A DNA stretch of 64,000 nucleotides from Desulfatiglans sp. (GTDB taxonomy: Bacteria > Desulfobacterota > DSM-4660 > Desulfatiglandales > HGW-15), in NCBI GenBank assembly GCA_012513605.1, contig JAAZBV010000102.1, forward strand, positions 24,058 to 88,057, read 5' to 3'. The notes under the pieces are model-generated. The model was not told the origin of the DNA, did no database searches, and worked only from the letters and a program-made list of their open reading frames with translations. Each line of letters begins with the position of its first letter. The stretch's first letter is position 1. This document shows positions 27,445-37,203 of the stretch, piece after piece. A program made the translations under genes and the position numbers.

Positions 27445-28917
27445 CTAAGCAGGCCACCTTTTAAGCCGCTCAATCACCCTTTCTTTTCCAAGCACAGCAA
27501 GCAGTTCAAATATACCGGGGCCAACCGCCTGACCTGTAACTACTGTACGCACACCGTTTATCAGAACACCAGCCTTTACACCCTGCTCCTCGATAATCTT
27601 TCTCATTATCTCCTCTATATCCCTCTCATCAAAGCCTGCCATTGCCTCAAACCTGCTGGCGAGTTCAGGCAGCATGGTTTTAAGAATTTCATTCTTGAGG
27701 AGATTCTTCTCAACTGCCTTGTCATCATAAACATAATCATCAGTAAAAAAGGCCCTGCCAAGGGTAACAAAATCGGTGGTGTAGTGATACCGCTCTCTTA
27801 ATAGATTGATGGCATTTAAAAACCACTCCCTTTTGCTGCCCTCATAATCCTTATCCCAGATACCCGCCTTTTCAAACTCGATCTTTACATATGGTGCGAG
27901 TTCTTCAATCGGCATATTCCTTATATAGTGGGCATTTATGCTTATGGCCTTTGGGTCTGTAAAAAATTTCGGGTCATCAGCGCGAAGGTCAAATATGGAG
28001 TTTGATTTATTAATGCCACCAAGAGAAAACTTTTCTATAAGCTCCTCCTTTGAAAAAAACTGCTGAGATTCGGGGGTTGACCAGCCTAAAAGCACCAGGA
28101 AATTTACAAAGGCCCAGGGGATAAACCCGTGATCCCTGTAAAAATGGACTGCCACCTGCTCCCCGTGTTTGCGTTTGCTTATCTTTGCCTTTTTATTATC
28201 CAGTGTGAGTGAAATGTGCGCAAACGCAGGTATAGGGGCCTTGAGCGCCTCATATATAAGTATCTGCTTCGGTGTATTTGCAAGGCCATCCTGGCCTCTT
28301 ATTATATGGGTAACACCGTCACGTATATCATCTACCGCATTAGAGAGTATATAGAGGGGCTGACCGTTTGATCTGAGTATTATAAAATCCTCAATATCCT
28401 CATACCTCTTTTCTATATAGCCATAAACCTCATCCTTGAATTTTACACAGCCGCCATCCTGCGGCACCTTGAGGCGGATGGTATAAGGCAAACCCTTTGC
28501 CTCCTTTTCGGCTATTTCCTGCGGGGAGAGGTTTCTGCATGTGCCGTCATACCTCATGTCAGCCTTGCTCTGGGTTGCTTCTTCCCTCTTTTCTTCTAGC
28601 GTATCCTTTGAGCAGAAACATTTATATGCATGGCCGGACTCAACAAGTTTTTTTGCAGTCTCAACATGCTGGCTGATATATTCAGACTGGTAAAAAGGGC
28701 CTTCATCCCAGGTAACGCCGAGCCACTCAAGACCATCCAGTATCCCCCTAACTGATTCATCTGTTGATCTTTCTGTGTCTGTATCTTCTATCCTTAATAT
28801 AAATTTACCACCCATTTTTTTTGCATACAGCCAGTTATAAATGGCTGTTCTTGCACCCCCGATATGAAGATATCCTGTGGGGCTGGGGGCAAAACGTACT
28901 CTGATATTGTTATCCAT
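27445..28917 (-). CDS. gltX: Glutamyl-tRNA synthetase
   Basis: 490 residues from the chosen ATG. Class-I aminoacyl-tRNA synthetase that charges tRNA-Glu (and may also charge tRNA-Gln in bacteria lacking GlnRS). The HIGH motif appears as PSPTGYLHIGG and the KMSKS motif as KISKRKHGE. RIEDTDTERST and the GGDVRAD-like regions are in place. A longer frame from 28,986 adds 23 residues without homology; the ATG at 28,917 has GAGG seven bases upstream and the correct family N terminus (MDNNIRVRFAPS). Confidence 0.96.
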   Translation of the reverse strand: MDNNIRVRFAPSPTGYLHIGGARTAIYNWLYAKKMGGKFILRIEDTDTERSTDESVRGILDGLEWLGVTWDEGPFYQSEYISQHVETAKKLVESGHAYKCFCSKDTLEEKREEATQSKADMRYDGTCRNLSPQEIAEKEAKGLPYTIRLKVPQDGGCVKFKDEVYGYIEKRYEDIEDFIILRSNGQPLYILSNAVDDIRDGVTHIIRGQDGLANTPKQILIYEALKAPIPAFAHISLTLDNKKAKISKRKHGEQVAVHFYRDHGFIPWAFVNFLVLLGWSTPESQQFFSKEELIEKFSLGGINKSNSIFDLRADDPKFFTDPKAISINAHYIRNMPIEELAPYVKIEFEKAGIWDKDYEGSKREWFLNAINLLRERYHYTTDFVTLGRAFFTDDYVYDDKAVEKNLLKNEILKTMLPELASRFEAMAGFDERDIEEIMRKIIEEQGVKAGVLINGVRTVVTGQAVGPGIFELLAVLGKERVIERLKRWPA

Positions 28918-29307
28918 TTTTATTCCTCTTTTTTCGTTATGCTGAAGCAGGTTGCGGATAATAGCACTATTCTTTTGATGGGACAATAGATATGGTGAAA
29001 ATTAAGTAGTCTTCACCCAGAAAGAAATAAAGCCTGGAGGAGGCTTTCAGAGGTCAACGATCAGATGTCAGCTAACTCTCTGGATTGAAAGCCTTTTACT
29101 GAAAACTGAACGCTAATCGATAACAGCTTTAATCTTAAAATCGACCGTTTTTATGGACCCTAAGCATGTGATCTCCTTCATCTGATAACCATGCTAAACG
29201 ACAATTGAGTATCTTAATATATGCTTTATTAAGCGGTATTATGAATTGACTCTCACATATGAGAGCGATATTATTCTCCACTATTCAAAAAAAGTATCCT
29301 ATGAAAT
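28918..29307. repeat. Intergenic region with dispersed repeat, copy 2
   Basis: No gene. About 29,034-29,127 repeats the dispersed family (GGAGGAGGCTTTCAG ... GAAAGCCTTTTACTGAAAACTGAA), diverged from the copies near 19,641 and 38,271; its terminal inverted repeats are imperfect. Confidence 0.5.
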
Positions 29308-29460
29308 ATGGGAAATTATGCCTTTGCTGAGACATTGACAGGCAGTCACATGGTGTTTCTCTCTGGCCCACTTCAGTCAGGTAAAACTGTACTGTCAGAA
29401 AGGTATCTTGAAAAAGGCAGGGCATCCTGTCTCACCAGTAATTGGGATGATATGGTGTAA
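29308..29460 (+). pseudogene. Fragment of an AAA ATPase (DUF4143-type)
   Basis: An open frame of 50 codons reads MVFLSGPLQSGKTVLSERYLEKG then SNWDDMV and stops. This is the Walker A (GPLQSGKT) and following strand of AAA_14/DUF4143 ATPases, which normally continue for another 350 residues. No ribosome binding site is seen. It is a remnant, not a gene. Confidence 0.6.
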
Positions 29461-29531
29461 CAAGAAAGAATAATTGTTAATTATTTGCAATAATTCTGGT
29501 AAAAATATTTGATCAGCGTATAATCAAAACC

Positions 29532-29759
29532 ATGAAAATTAATTGGGATACTCCTAAGAAGGTTAAAGAAACAGAAAAAAACGAACTGCGCCCCGAGTAC
29601 AGGCGGTCCGATTTCCCTGGCGGTTTAAAGCGGGGTAAGTATGCAAAACGATTGAAAGAGGAGTCCAATATCGTGGTCTTAAAGCCAGAGGTAGCTCAAG
29701 CCTTTCCGAATGCGAAAGCGGTGAATGATGCACTTCTTTCACTTATTGATATCGCATAG
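29532..29759 (+). CDS. Antitoxin-like small protein of a conserved orphan family
   Basis: 75 residues: LRPEYRRSDFPGGLKRGKY then NIVVLKPEVAQAFPNAKAVNDALLSLIDIA. The R-G-K-Y plus V-V-L-x-P-x-V-A-x-A-F-P-N-x-x-x-V-N-x-A-L pattern is, from memory, shared by many small proteins next to toxin genes, in which the partner follows or precedes. No toxin partner is seen next to it here, only the ATPase remnant upstream, so it may be an orphan. No strong ribosome binding site. Confidence 0.5.
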   Translation: MKINWDTPKKVKETEKNELRPEYRRSDFPGGLKRGKYAKRLKEESNIVVLKPEVAQAFPNAKAVNDALLSLIDIA

Positions 29760-30102
29760 AAATCTGTCGATTCAGCATCAAATCGTTCCTCCAGATAGGT
29801 CAATACTGTGAACTATCAGGCATAAAAGGGAATGTATCCGGAGAAATTTTAAACCCTTGAAATTCATATTTAAGGATTAAATGAAACAGGCTGCTGAAGC
29901 CCCCGAAAAAAATCTTTCCTGATTGTGTTTTTGTTCATGATTACTAATTTAATTTCAAATAAGTATAAACTTATACTTCAAAAATCTTGACAACCGTTGC
30001 TTTTAAACTGCAATAAAGCAATGAATTAATTTCAGATAGAACTACTTGAATATATTATAGAAGAAGGTCAAAATCCCTTTTACAGTTGGAGGAGAAATCA
30101 AT
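29760..30102. other. Regulatory region upstream of the lactate dehydrogenase gene
   Basis: 343 bases without a gene. It holds a perfect operator-like palindrome (29,961-29,978) and a TTGACA at 29,987-29,992, described separately. A plausible -10 is CAATAA at 30,011-30,016, which is weak. Confidence 0.5.
29961..29978. promoter_or_regulatory. Operator-like palindrome upstream of ldh
   Basis: AAGTATAA-AC-TTATACTT, a perfect 8-base inverted repeat with a 2-base spacer, ending 8 bases before a TTGACA (-35) box. The spacing suits a dimeric regulator acting at the promoter. The regulator is not identifiable. Confidence 0.45.
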
Positions 30103-31056
30103 ATGACATCCAAAAACCAGAGAAAAGTGGTTATTGCCGGCGCAGGAGCTGTTGGCGCAACATTTGGATACGCCCTTGCTCAAAGCGGGTTGGCAGACGA
30201 CATCATACTTATTGACAAGAACGAAGAACTCGCACGGGGACAGGTGTTGGACCTTGCCCACGGGCAGCCATTCTTTCCTGCTGTGGCTATTCGTGAAGGG
30301 GATCCATCGGACTTTTCCGACGCCCGTTTGGTTGTGATCACAGCGGGGGCTGCCCAGCGACCCGGTGAAACGCGACTGCAGCTTCTAAATAAGAATGCGG
30401 TCATCGTTCGGAGCATAGTTAATGAAGTCATGAAGCATAACGATGAGTGCGTCATGGTTATTGTCAGTAATCCAGTGGACGTAATGACCCATGTTGCTAT
30501 CCAGGGTGCGGGAAGCAAAAGGAGCCGAATTTTTGGCTCCGGCACGGTCCTGGATAGCGCCCGTCTCCGGCATCTTCTTGGCAAGCATTGTGGAGTTGAT
30601 GTTCACAACGTGCATGCTTACGTTTTAGGCGAGCATGGTGATTCTCAATTCGCTGCCTGGTCATTGACGCATTTAGCAGGTATGAAGATTGATGAGTTTT
30701 GTCCGATCTGCGGCAGGTGCGAAGACTGGAAGTTGCGACGCAATGAGATAGAACAACAGGTGAGGAACTCAGCCTACCACATCATCGGCTATAAAGGCGC
30801 TACCTGTTTTGCGGTGGGTATGGCGCTGGTGCGTATTGCAGGAGCAATCCTGCGCAATGAAAAGAGCGTATTGACCGTTTCCACGAGACTCGAAGGTGAA
30901 TTCGGGCTTAGTGATGTCTGCCTGAGTGTCCCATGTATCATATCGTCCAGTGGAGTAGAAAGAATTGTAGAGAGCAATCTTCCTGAAGATGAATTATTGG
31001 CACTATCAAATTCTGCTGCACTCCTCAAGGAGGCCATTATAAAGGTCGGGTTATAA
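30103..31056 (+). CDS. ldh: L-lactate dehydrogenase
   Basis: 317 residues, the usual NAD-dependent LDH/MDH length. VVIAGAGAVGATFGYAL is the NAD loop; ITAGAAQRPGETRLQLLNKN contains the Gln-Arg pair whose glutamine specifies lactate/pyruvate rather than malate; GTVLDSARLRHLL and LGEHGDSQFAAWS carry the catalytic His-195-equivalent and the substrate Arg. It interconverts pyruvate and L-lactate. GGAGG lies before the ATG. A sealed hairpin terminator spans its stop codon. Confidence 0.9.
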   Translation: MTSKNQRKVVIAGAGAVGATFGYALAQSGLADDIILIDKNEELARGQVLDLAHGQPFFPAVAIREGDPSDFSDARLVVITAGAAQRPGETRLQLLNKNAVIVRSIVNEVMKHNDECVMVIVSNPVDVMTHVAIQGAGSKRSRIFGSGTVLDSARLRHLLGKHCGVDVHNVHAYVLGEHGDSQFAAWSLTHLAGMKIDEFCPICGRCEDWKLRRNEIEQQVRNSAYHIIGYKGATCFAVGMALVRIAGAILRNEKSVLTVSTRLEGEFGLSDVCLSVPCIISSSGVERIVESNLPEDELLALSNSAALLKEAIIKVGL

Positions 31057-31070
31057 CCCGACCTCTTTTT
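31043..31070 (+). terminator. Intrinsic terminator at the ldh stop codon
   Basis: AGGTCGGGTTA (31,043-31,053) and its complement TAACCCGACCT (31,054-31,064) form an 11-base stem with no extra loop bases in the sequence; TCTTTTT follows. The stop codon TAA (31,054-31,056) is inside the hairpin. Confidence 0.8.
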
Positions 31071-31204
31071 AAATTAATGGCTGAAAAAGGTAAAAATGTC
31101 CTTATTAAAAATTAATTATATGAAATCCTGATGGAAATATTGTTGTGTTGCTTCGCTTAACCCAACCTACGACTAATTCCTTTCCAGCAGAAAGATCATT
31201 GCTT

Positions 31205-31479
31205 ATGGAAAATATGATTAACTACAATAAAGCCAGCAGTACATATGACAATACCCGAAGTCATTCAGATATTCTGATATCAAGGTTTGCCGAACGAATC
31301 TCTTTCTCAGGGTCTACGACAATATTGGATTTTGGTTGCGGAAAAAAGCGTGATGTTTCGACTTCTAGATGAAGAAGAATATACCGGGGGTCTATCCCGG
31401 ATCAAGGCAGATATCGGGAGACAAATTTTATAATTCCGGCAGAGGCGAGTTGCTTATATGGCTAAAAAAACAGCGATAA
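31205..31479 (+). pseudogene. Decayed SAM-dependent methyltransferase
   Basis: The intact N-terminal reading from ATG 31,205 is MINYNKASSTYDNTRSHSDI then TTILDFGCG (the SAM loop), but it is cut at about 31,340 and ends in a stop at 31,372. Immediately after, other frames read LLDEEEYTGGLSRIKADI (about 31,360-31,410) and FYNSGRGELLIWLKKQR before a stop at 31,477-31,479, both of which resemble the C-terminal end of the same family. The middle of the domain is missing and the frames do not match, so this is an internally deleted and frameshifted gene. Confidence 0.6.
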
Positions 31480-31839
31480 CACTTAGAACAGGGACATGTT
31501 AATACCAATCAGTCATCTGATTTTATTAGCGATAGTATGACTTGACTCGCTCACATTATCGCATTTATATAAATTTTACAAAGATGATAAAGACCACGGA
31601 TAAAAAAATAATAGAACTTCTTAAGGGGATAGAAAACGACACAAAAAAACACAGGGTAATACTCGTTAACTATTCAAGAGGTATAAGGTAAGGCATTGAA
31701 ACCACATCTGATATTTACCTGTCTATATATTGGAAAAATTTTCTTGTAATGCAAAATATTCTGTTATAACCTCCCTTTCAAGTTTTGGAATTCTGAAAAG
31801 AGTTCGGGAACCATTTATACGGGAGTTGTTAAAGGAATC
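31480..31839. other. Non-coding region with a possible nucleotidyltransferase remnant
   Basis: No functional gene. A 35-codon frame from ATG 31,584 reads KKIIELLKGIEND then HRVILVNYSRGI, faintly like the N terminus of a MNT-type nucleotidyltransferase (normally RVILFGSRARG), but it is too short and altered to call. Confidence 0.25.
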
Positions 31840-32100
31840 ATGAATTGTACCATTTGTGGTGTTTCTGCTGATAATGTTGAAGATCTGGTTGCTGAGAACT
31901 GGACCCTTTCATTTTTTGACGAAAATGATGAGCATGGCCCCCTTTGTCCTGCCTGCTCTGAAATACTGCTTCATATGGCACATGACGGCGAATATGAGCT
32001 TAAAAGGGAGTATCACGGGAAGGTGACTTTTAATGACCAGATAGAATATATGGATGATGATCCCCTCTGCGATATAGTCCTGGGATATATTCTTAACTGA
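31840..32100 (+). CDS. Small zinc-binding-like hypothetical protein
   Basis: 86 residues. Two Cys pairs, CTIC at the start and CPAC at about residues 38-41, could bind one zinc. It is acidic, with no membrane segment. No family recognised. GGAG and a short spacer are not evident, but the ATG is well placed after GGAATC. Isolated between the decayed methyltransferase and the FAD enzyme. Confidence 0.5.
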   Translation: MNCTICGVSADNVEDLVAENWTLSFFDENDEHGPLCPACSEILLHMAHDGEYELKREYHGKVTFNDQIEYMDDDPLCDIVLGYILN

Positions 32101-32250
32101 AGATGTCCCTGCTCAAAGGCTGTCATACGTTACTATGCTGACTTTATAAAACTGCCTGAGCGCATTTACCCTTTACAATTTTTTGTCTTTATAGATTAAA
32201 CTCAAAAATATACAGTATGTTATTTCACCGATCAGAAAAAGGTAATAATC

Positions 32251-33672
32251 TTGAGATATAAACGCCTTGACAACCACGATATTGAAATGCTTAAGGGTCT
32301 TACTGCCCCTGACAGGTTTTCTACCGGTGAGTCAGTTAAAACGCTTCATGCAAGGGATCAATCCCGCCATGTTTGCATGCTGCCAGAGGCAGTGCTCTGG
32401 CCGCTAAATGAATCTGAGGTATCAAATATCCTTAAACATGCCAATGAACAGCGAATCCCTGTTACTGCCTGGGGGGCCGGGAGCAGCCTTGAGGGGAATC
32501 CCCTGCCTGTGTTTGGCGGCATAGTACTTGATTTTTCTATGATGAACAGGGTTTTAGATATAAGGGAAGAGGATTTTCAGGCAGATGTGGAGCCTGGCGT
32601 TATATACAAGGAGTTAAACAGGAAGCTCAAACACAGGGGGCTCTTTTTTGCCCCTGACCCCGGAGCTGACGCTACCATAGGAGGCATGATAGCAAACAAT
32701 TCAAGCGGGATCCGCACAGTTAAATACGGGGCAACCAGGGCAAATATCCTTCGTCTCTCGGTAGTACTCGCAAATGGTGAGATTATAAAGACAGGCACAC
32801 GCGCATCAAAGACATCATCAGGTTATGATCTTATAAACCTGATCACAGGCTCAGAGGGCACCCTCGGGATAGTAACAGGTGCCACGATCAGGCTTAGAGG
32901 CCTGCCCGCAGAATCTTCAGCCGCCATTGCCTCATTTCCTTCCATTGAAAAAGCAGGTAATGCCGTTTTTGAGATCATGAAATATGGCCTTGATCCTGCT
33001 GCGCTTGAACTTCTTGACAGGGAGTGCGTTAAGCTCATTAACCGTAACAGGGATATGGGCCTTGAGGAGGAGCCAACCCTCTTTATGGAATTTCACGGCC
33101 CATCTGTAAATTACCTCTCTGAGGTTATGGATGCAGCAAAGGAATTCTGCCTTGGTAATGGTTGTATAAATTTCAGTTCAGGCATAGGCAGGGATGAAAG
33201 GGATAATTTTTTCAGTGCAAGGCATCATTTAAGTGAGATGATTGTCCAGAATCACCCCGGTTACTCATTTCTTTCAGGCGACACAGCTGTCCCGGTCTCC
33301 GCTTACCCTGAGATAATTGCACTGGCAAGGGAAGAGATAAAAAAGAGTGAGATTACTGCCTATATATTCAGCCATGCAGGGGATGGAAATCTCCATCTGA
33401 AATTTGCAGGCAGAAAAGGGGACAAGGAAGAGTGGCAGGCAATAGACGAGATAAATCACAGGATAATATCAAAGGCCATATCCCTTGACGGTACTGCCAC
33501 TGGTGAGCATGGGGTTGGCATTGGTAAACGTGCATTTATGGCTGAAGAGCATGGGAACAGCCTGATATGGATGAAAAAGATAAAGGAGCTGTTTGACCTG
33601 AACGGGATTTTAAACCCGGGCAAGATCTTTCCGGATTATGACTTACACTCGAACCCTCTTGGCCTGCCGTAG
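32251..33672 (+). CDS. FAD-binding oxidoreductase, D-lactate/glycolate dehydrogenase type (GlcD/Dld)
   Basis: 473 residues, TTG start with AAGG upstream. FAD_binding_4 domain with PVTAWGAGSSLEGNPLPV, ADVEPGVIYKELN, PDPGADATIGGMIANNSSG and KTSSGYDLINLITGSEGTLGIVT; the FAD-oxidase C-terminal domain has FSHAGDGNLH and GEHGVGIGKRAFM, the active-site histidine loop. These enzymes oxidise 2-hydroxyacids such as D-lactate or glycolate and pass electrons to an Fe-S protein or quinone. It is near L-LDH, but not in one operon; the Fe-S partner is not adjacent. Confidence 0.88.
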   Translation: MRYKRLDNHDIEMLKGLTAPDRFSTGESVKTLHARDQSRHVCMLPEAVLWPLNESEVSNILKHANEQRIPVTAWGAGSSLEGNPLPVFGGIVLDFSMMNRVLDIREEDFQADVEPGVIYKELNRKLKHRGLFFAPDPGADATIGGMIANNSSGIRTVKYGATRANILRLSVVLANGEIIKTGTRASKTSSGYDLINLITGSEGTLGIVTGATIRLRGLPAESSAAIASFPSIEKAGNAVFEIMKYGLDPAALELLDRECVKLINRNRDMGLEEEPTLFMEFHGPSVNYLSEVMDAAKEFCLGNGCINFSSGIGRDERDNFFSARHHLSEMIVQNHPGYSFLSGDTAVPVSAYPEIIALAREEIKKSEITAYIFSHAGDGNLHLKFAGRKGDKEEWQAIDEINHRIISKAISLDGTATGEHGVGIGKRAFMAEEHGNSLIWMKKIKELFDLNGILNPGKIFPDYDLHSNPLGLP

Positions 33673-33687
33673 CTTTAGCAAAGGCGG

Positions 33688-36600
33688 ATGACCCCCGGAC
33701 CCCTTGAACCCTTAAACTTTAAATATATGATAACCAACAACTCATACATAAACGAACTTATTAAGCTGATGTCAGCCGGTAACAGGGATATCTCTGTCTC
33801 CGGTATAGATAATGCTGCCAGGTCATACCTTATATCAGGGCTGCTCATTGAACAGGAAAGCCCCTTTCTCATTATCCTGCCCACTGCAAAGGAGGCGGCC
33901 AGGCTTATGAGGGAGCTTCAGTTTTTTCTCCCTCAGGGTTTTGTTTCAGGGGGGCAGCAGGAAAAGAGGCTCTTTGATTTCCCGGCCTATGACCTCTCAC
34001 CCCTTACTGGTTTAAGCCCGCACAGGTACATCATAAACCGCAGGTTACAGGCACTCTATGCACTGACATCCTGTAAAAACCCGGTAGTTGTTACATCGTT
34101 AGAGGCCATGCTTTTAAAGATTATCCCCAAGAAGGCCCTGCTTAGAACACTTGAATACCTTGAGCCGGGTGAGGATTTTCCACGTGACGATCTTATCAGA
34201 AAACTTGAGACAGGGGGGTATCTCCGCACTGCACTTGTGGAAGAGCCGGGCGATTATTCTGTGCGTGGTGGTGTAATAGATATATTCCCGCCGCTCTATG
34301 AGATGCCCATCCGCCTTGAGTTCTGGGGGGACAGGCTTGAGTCCATACGCCATTTTGATCAGGTCTCACAACGCTCAACAGACCGGCTAAAGGAGATGAT
34401 CCTTTTACCATCAAGTGAGGTCATCATGGATGATGAGGCCATGATGCGGGCAAGGTCTATGGGGCGTCTCCCTGAACAGGCAGGAGAAGGGGCAAGCTTC
34501 CCCGGTCAGGAGGCGTGGCTGAACCATTTTTACCCTGAACTCAACAGCCTGTTTGATTATTTTCCCTCCACCGGGATCATCCTTCTTATGAACAGTGACA
34601 GGATCGAGACAGATAAGGAAAAATTCCAGTTCAGGTTTGACAGGGACAGGGAAAAATTTCGTGAAGAGGCGGAAAACAGGGGCACTATCTTCCCTGATAT
34701 AGAAGGGGTGCTTTTAACCGACAAGGAATTTGAAGAGGGCATAAATACCCGTCAGAAGATAAGTTTCAACAGTCTTTTACTGGGCACACCTGAGGAGCTG
34801 TCAAATACAATAGAGATTAAGGGCGCCCATGACATAGAGTTCGAATTTGACCTGAGGCTCACAGGCAAGGGACGTGTATCAATGGCCCCACTTGCAGAGA
34901 GGATATCAGTATGGATGAACCAGGGCGGAAGCATCATTCTTGTATGCAGGACAGAGCAGCAGGCATCAAGGCTGGCAGAAATACTGAATAACTACAATGT
35001 TCAGATAGATGAAACAGTGGATAGTTTTTTTGCGGTCTCACCCAGGAAGAGGCTGCACATCTGCATTGGAAGGCTCCAAAAGGGGTTCGGGTGGGAGGAC
35101 ATCGGCCTCTATGTGATAAGCGAGGATGAGATATTCGGGCCCAAACGGGCAAGGTCAAGAAAGAAGAGCGAAGAGGGAGGTATAGACTGGACATCCTTTG
35201 GCCAGCTTTCAGTCGGCGACCTTGTTGTGCATGAGGATCATGGTATAGGCCAGTATGGCGGACTTATAAGGATGGAGATACAGAACAAGATAAATGATTT
35301 TGTTCTTATCGAGTATGCAGGGACTGATCGCCTCTATATCCCTGCTGACCGCATAAGTATAATGCAGAAATATGTGGGGGCCGATGATAAAAATCCCAAG
35401 CTTGATCAACTGGGCGGAAAGGCATGGAAGGTAGTAAAACAGAAGGCCAAAAAGGCCATCATGGAGATAGCAAGGCAGCTTGTTGATATCTATGCAATAA
35501 GAAAATACAGGGAGGGGTTTGCCTTTTCACGCCCGGACAGCTTTTTCAGGGAGTTTGAGGCCACGTTTGAACATGAAGAGACATCCGATCAGATAAAGGC
35601 GATTGATGATGTGCTGTCGGATATGGAATCCATAAGACCCATGGACAGGCTCATATGCGGTGATGTGGGTTATGGCAAGACAGAGGTGGCCATTAGGGCC
35701 GCTTTCAAGGCGGTTACTGACGGCAAACAGGCGGCAGTGCTGGTGCCCACAACGGTGCTAGCTGAGCAGCACTATGAGACATTCAAAACTAGAATGAAGC
35801 CCTTTAATGTGGAGGTGGATGTCTTAAGCCGTTTCAAGAGCGCAAAGGAGCAGAAGGAGACCATAGCCCGTGTACGCGCGGGGCATGTGAATGTACTCAT
35901 AGGCACCCACAGGATACTCTCAAAGGATATTGGGTTTAAGGACCTGGGCATACTTATAATTGATGAAGAACAGCGCTTCGGCGTAAAGCAGAAGGAGAGA
36001 TTAAAGGAGTTCAGGGCGGTTGTTGATGTGCTTGCACTCACGGCAACCCCCATACCACGCACCTTGCATCTCTCCCTTATGGGCGTAAGGGATTTGAGCA
36101 TCATTGAGACCCCGCCTGAAGACAGGCTTGCCATACAGTCCTATCTTTTACCATTTGATGAGGCAACCATTAAGCATGCAATAGAAAATGAGATGGAGAG
36201 GGGAGGGCAGGTATTTTTTGTCCATAACCGTGTTAAGTCCATAGACAACATTGCAGGAAAGATCAAAAAAATCGTGCCCAATGCAAGGCTTGCCATAGGC
36301 CACGGCCAGATGAAACCGGATGATCTTGAAAATACCATGATGCGGTTTTTAAGAAAAGAGGTGGATGTGCTGGTATGCACCACCATAATAGAATCGGGCC
36401 TTGATATACCATCAGCCAATACCATCATAATCAATCAGGCAGAGCGTTTCGGGCTTGCACAGATATATCAGCTCAGGGGCCGCGTGGGGAGGTCATCTGA
36501 AAGCGCCTATGCCTATCTGCTTTTATCAAAAAAGGCCAACCTGACAAGAGAGGCAGAAAAGAGACTCAAGGCGCTCATGGATTTTTCACAGTTAGGCGCA

Positions 36601-37200
36601 GGTATCCATCTTGCCATGCATGACCTCAAGATAAGGGGAGGCGGAAATATCCTGGGCTTCAGCCAGTCAGGGCACATTGCCTCAATAGGGTATGAGCTTT
36701 ACATAAAGCTTACAGAGGAGGCCATAGCAGAATTAAAAGGCGAAGAGTATCAGCAGGAGATAAACCCTGAGATCAATGTGGAGGTCTCTGCCTACCTGCC
36801 TGAGGAGTATGTCTCTGACATAGATGTAAGGCTTAATATATACAGGAGGCTATCAAGCCTTAAAGAGGATGATGACCTGAAAAAAATGTCTGATGAGATC
36901 ATAGACAGGTTCGGGCCGCCTCCAAAGGCGGTATCAAACCTGTTAAAGGTTATGGAGGTAAGGCTTCTGATGAAGCGGAAAGGCATAGCCCGCCTTGATG
37001 TAAAGGAGGATGCCCTTATGTTCACATTCAGCCAGATAAAAGATATAAATCCTAACGATGTGGTAAGGATGATAGAGAGAAAGCGGCCAAGATTCAGCCT
37101 TCTTAACGATTCAAGGTTAAAGGCCAGAATAAAAAAGACAGATCACCTGGGCGCACTCAACGAGGCCAAGAGCGTTATTAATGAGTTTGATTTTATTTAA
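33688..37200 (+). CDS. mfd: Transcription-repair coupling factor
   Basis: 1170 residues, the usual size. It displaces stalled RNA polymerase and recruits UvrA. N-terminal UvrB-like domains, then the RNA-polymerase-interacting domain (LSVGDLVVHEDHGIGQYGGL, about residue 510), the SF2 helicase with Walker A CGDVGYGKTEVAIRAAF (about 655), DEEQ box IIDEEQRFG, GRVGRSSESAYAY (motif VI), and the C-terminal TRCF domain. Start at 33,688 has AAAGGCGG close by; an ATG at 33,727 is a possible alternative without one. It ends three bases from the convergent nadA. Confidence 0.95.
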   Translation: MTPGPLEPLNFKYMITNNSYINELIKLMSAGNRDISVSGIDNAARSYLISGLLIEQESPFLIILPTAKEAARLMRELQFFLPQGFVSGGQQEKRLFDFPAYDLSPLTGLSPHRYIINRRLQALYALTSCKNPVVVTSLEAMLLKIIPKKALLRTLEYLEPGEDFPRDDLIRKLETGGYLRTALVEEPGDYSVRGGVIDIFPPLYEMPIRLEFWGDRLESIRHFDQVSQRSTDRLKEMILLPSSEVIMDDEAMMRARSMGRLPEQAGEGASFPGQEAWLNHFYPELNSLFDYFPSTGIILLMNSDRIETDKEKFQFRFDRDREKFREEAENRGTIFPDIEGVLLTDKEFEEGINTRQKISFNSLLLGTPEELSNTIEIKGAHDIEFEFDLRLTGKGRVSMAPLAERISVWMNQGGSIILVCRTEQQASRLAEILNNYNVQIDETVDSFFAVSPRKRLHICIGRLQKGFGWEDIGLYVISEDEIFGPKRARSRKKSEEGGIDWTSFGQLSVGDLVVHEDHGIGQYGGLIRMEIQNKINDFVLIEYAGTDRLYIPADRISIMQKYVGADDKNPKLDQLGGKAWKVVKQKAKKAIMEIARQLVDIYAIRKYREGFAFSRPDSFFREFEATFEHEETSDQIKAIDDVLSDMESIRPMDRLICGDVGYGKTEVAIRAAFKAVTDGKQAAVLVPTTVLAEQHYETFKTRMKPFNVEVDVLSRFKSAKEQKETIARVRAGHVNVLIGTHRILSKDIGFKDLGILIIDEEQRFGVKQKERLKEFRAVVDVLALTATPIPRTLHLSLMGVRDLSIIETPPEDRLAIQSYLLPFDEATIKHAIENEMERGGQVFFVHNRVKSIDNIAGKIKKIVPNARLAIGHGQMKPDDLENTMMRFLRKEVDVLVCTTIIESGLDIPSANTIIINQAERFGLAQIYQLRGRVGRSSESAYAYLLLSKKANLTREAEKRLKALMDFSQLGAGIHLAMHDLKIRGGGNILGFSQSGHIASIGYELYIKLTEEAIAELKGEEYQQEINPEINVEVSAYLPEEYVSDIDVRLNIYRRLSSLKEDDDLKKMSDEIIDRFGPPPKAVSNLLKVMEVRLLMKRKGIARLDVKEDALMFTFSQIKDINPNDVVRMIERKRPRFSLLNDSRLKARIKKTDHLGALNEAKSVINEFDFI

Positions 37201-37203
37201 AGA

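Noticed and set aside
31584..31691. Short MNT-like nucleotidyltransferase gene
   Set aside because: Only 35 codons, the active motif is altered, and no partner HEPN gene is visible.
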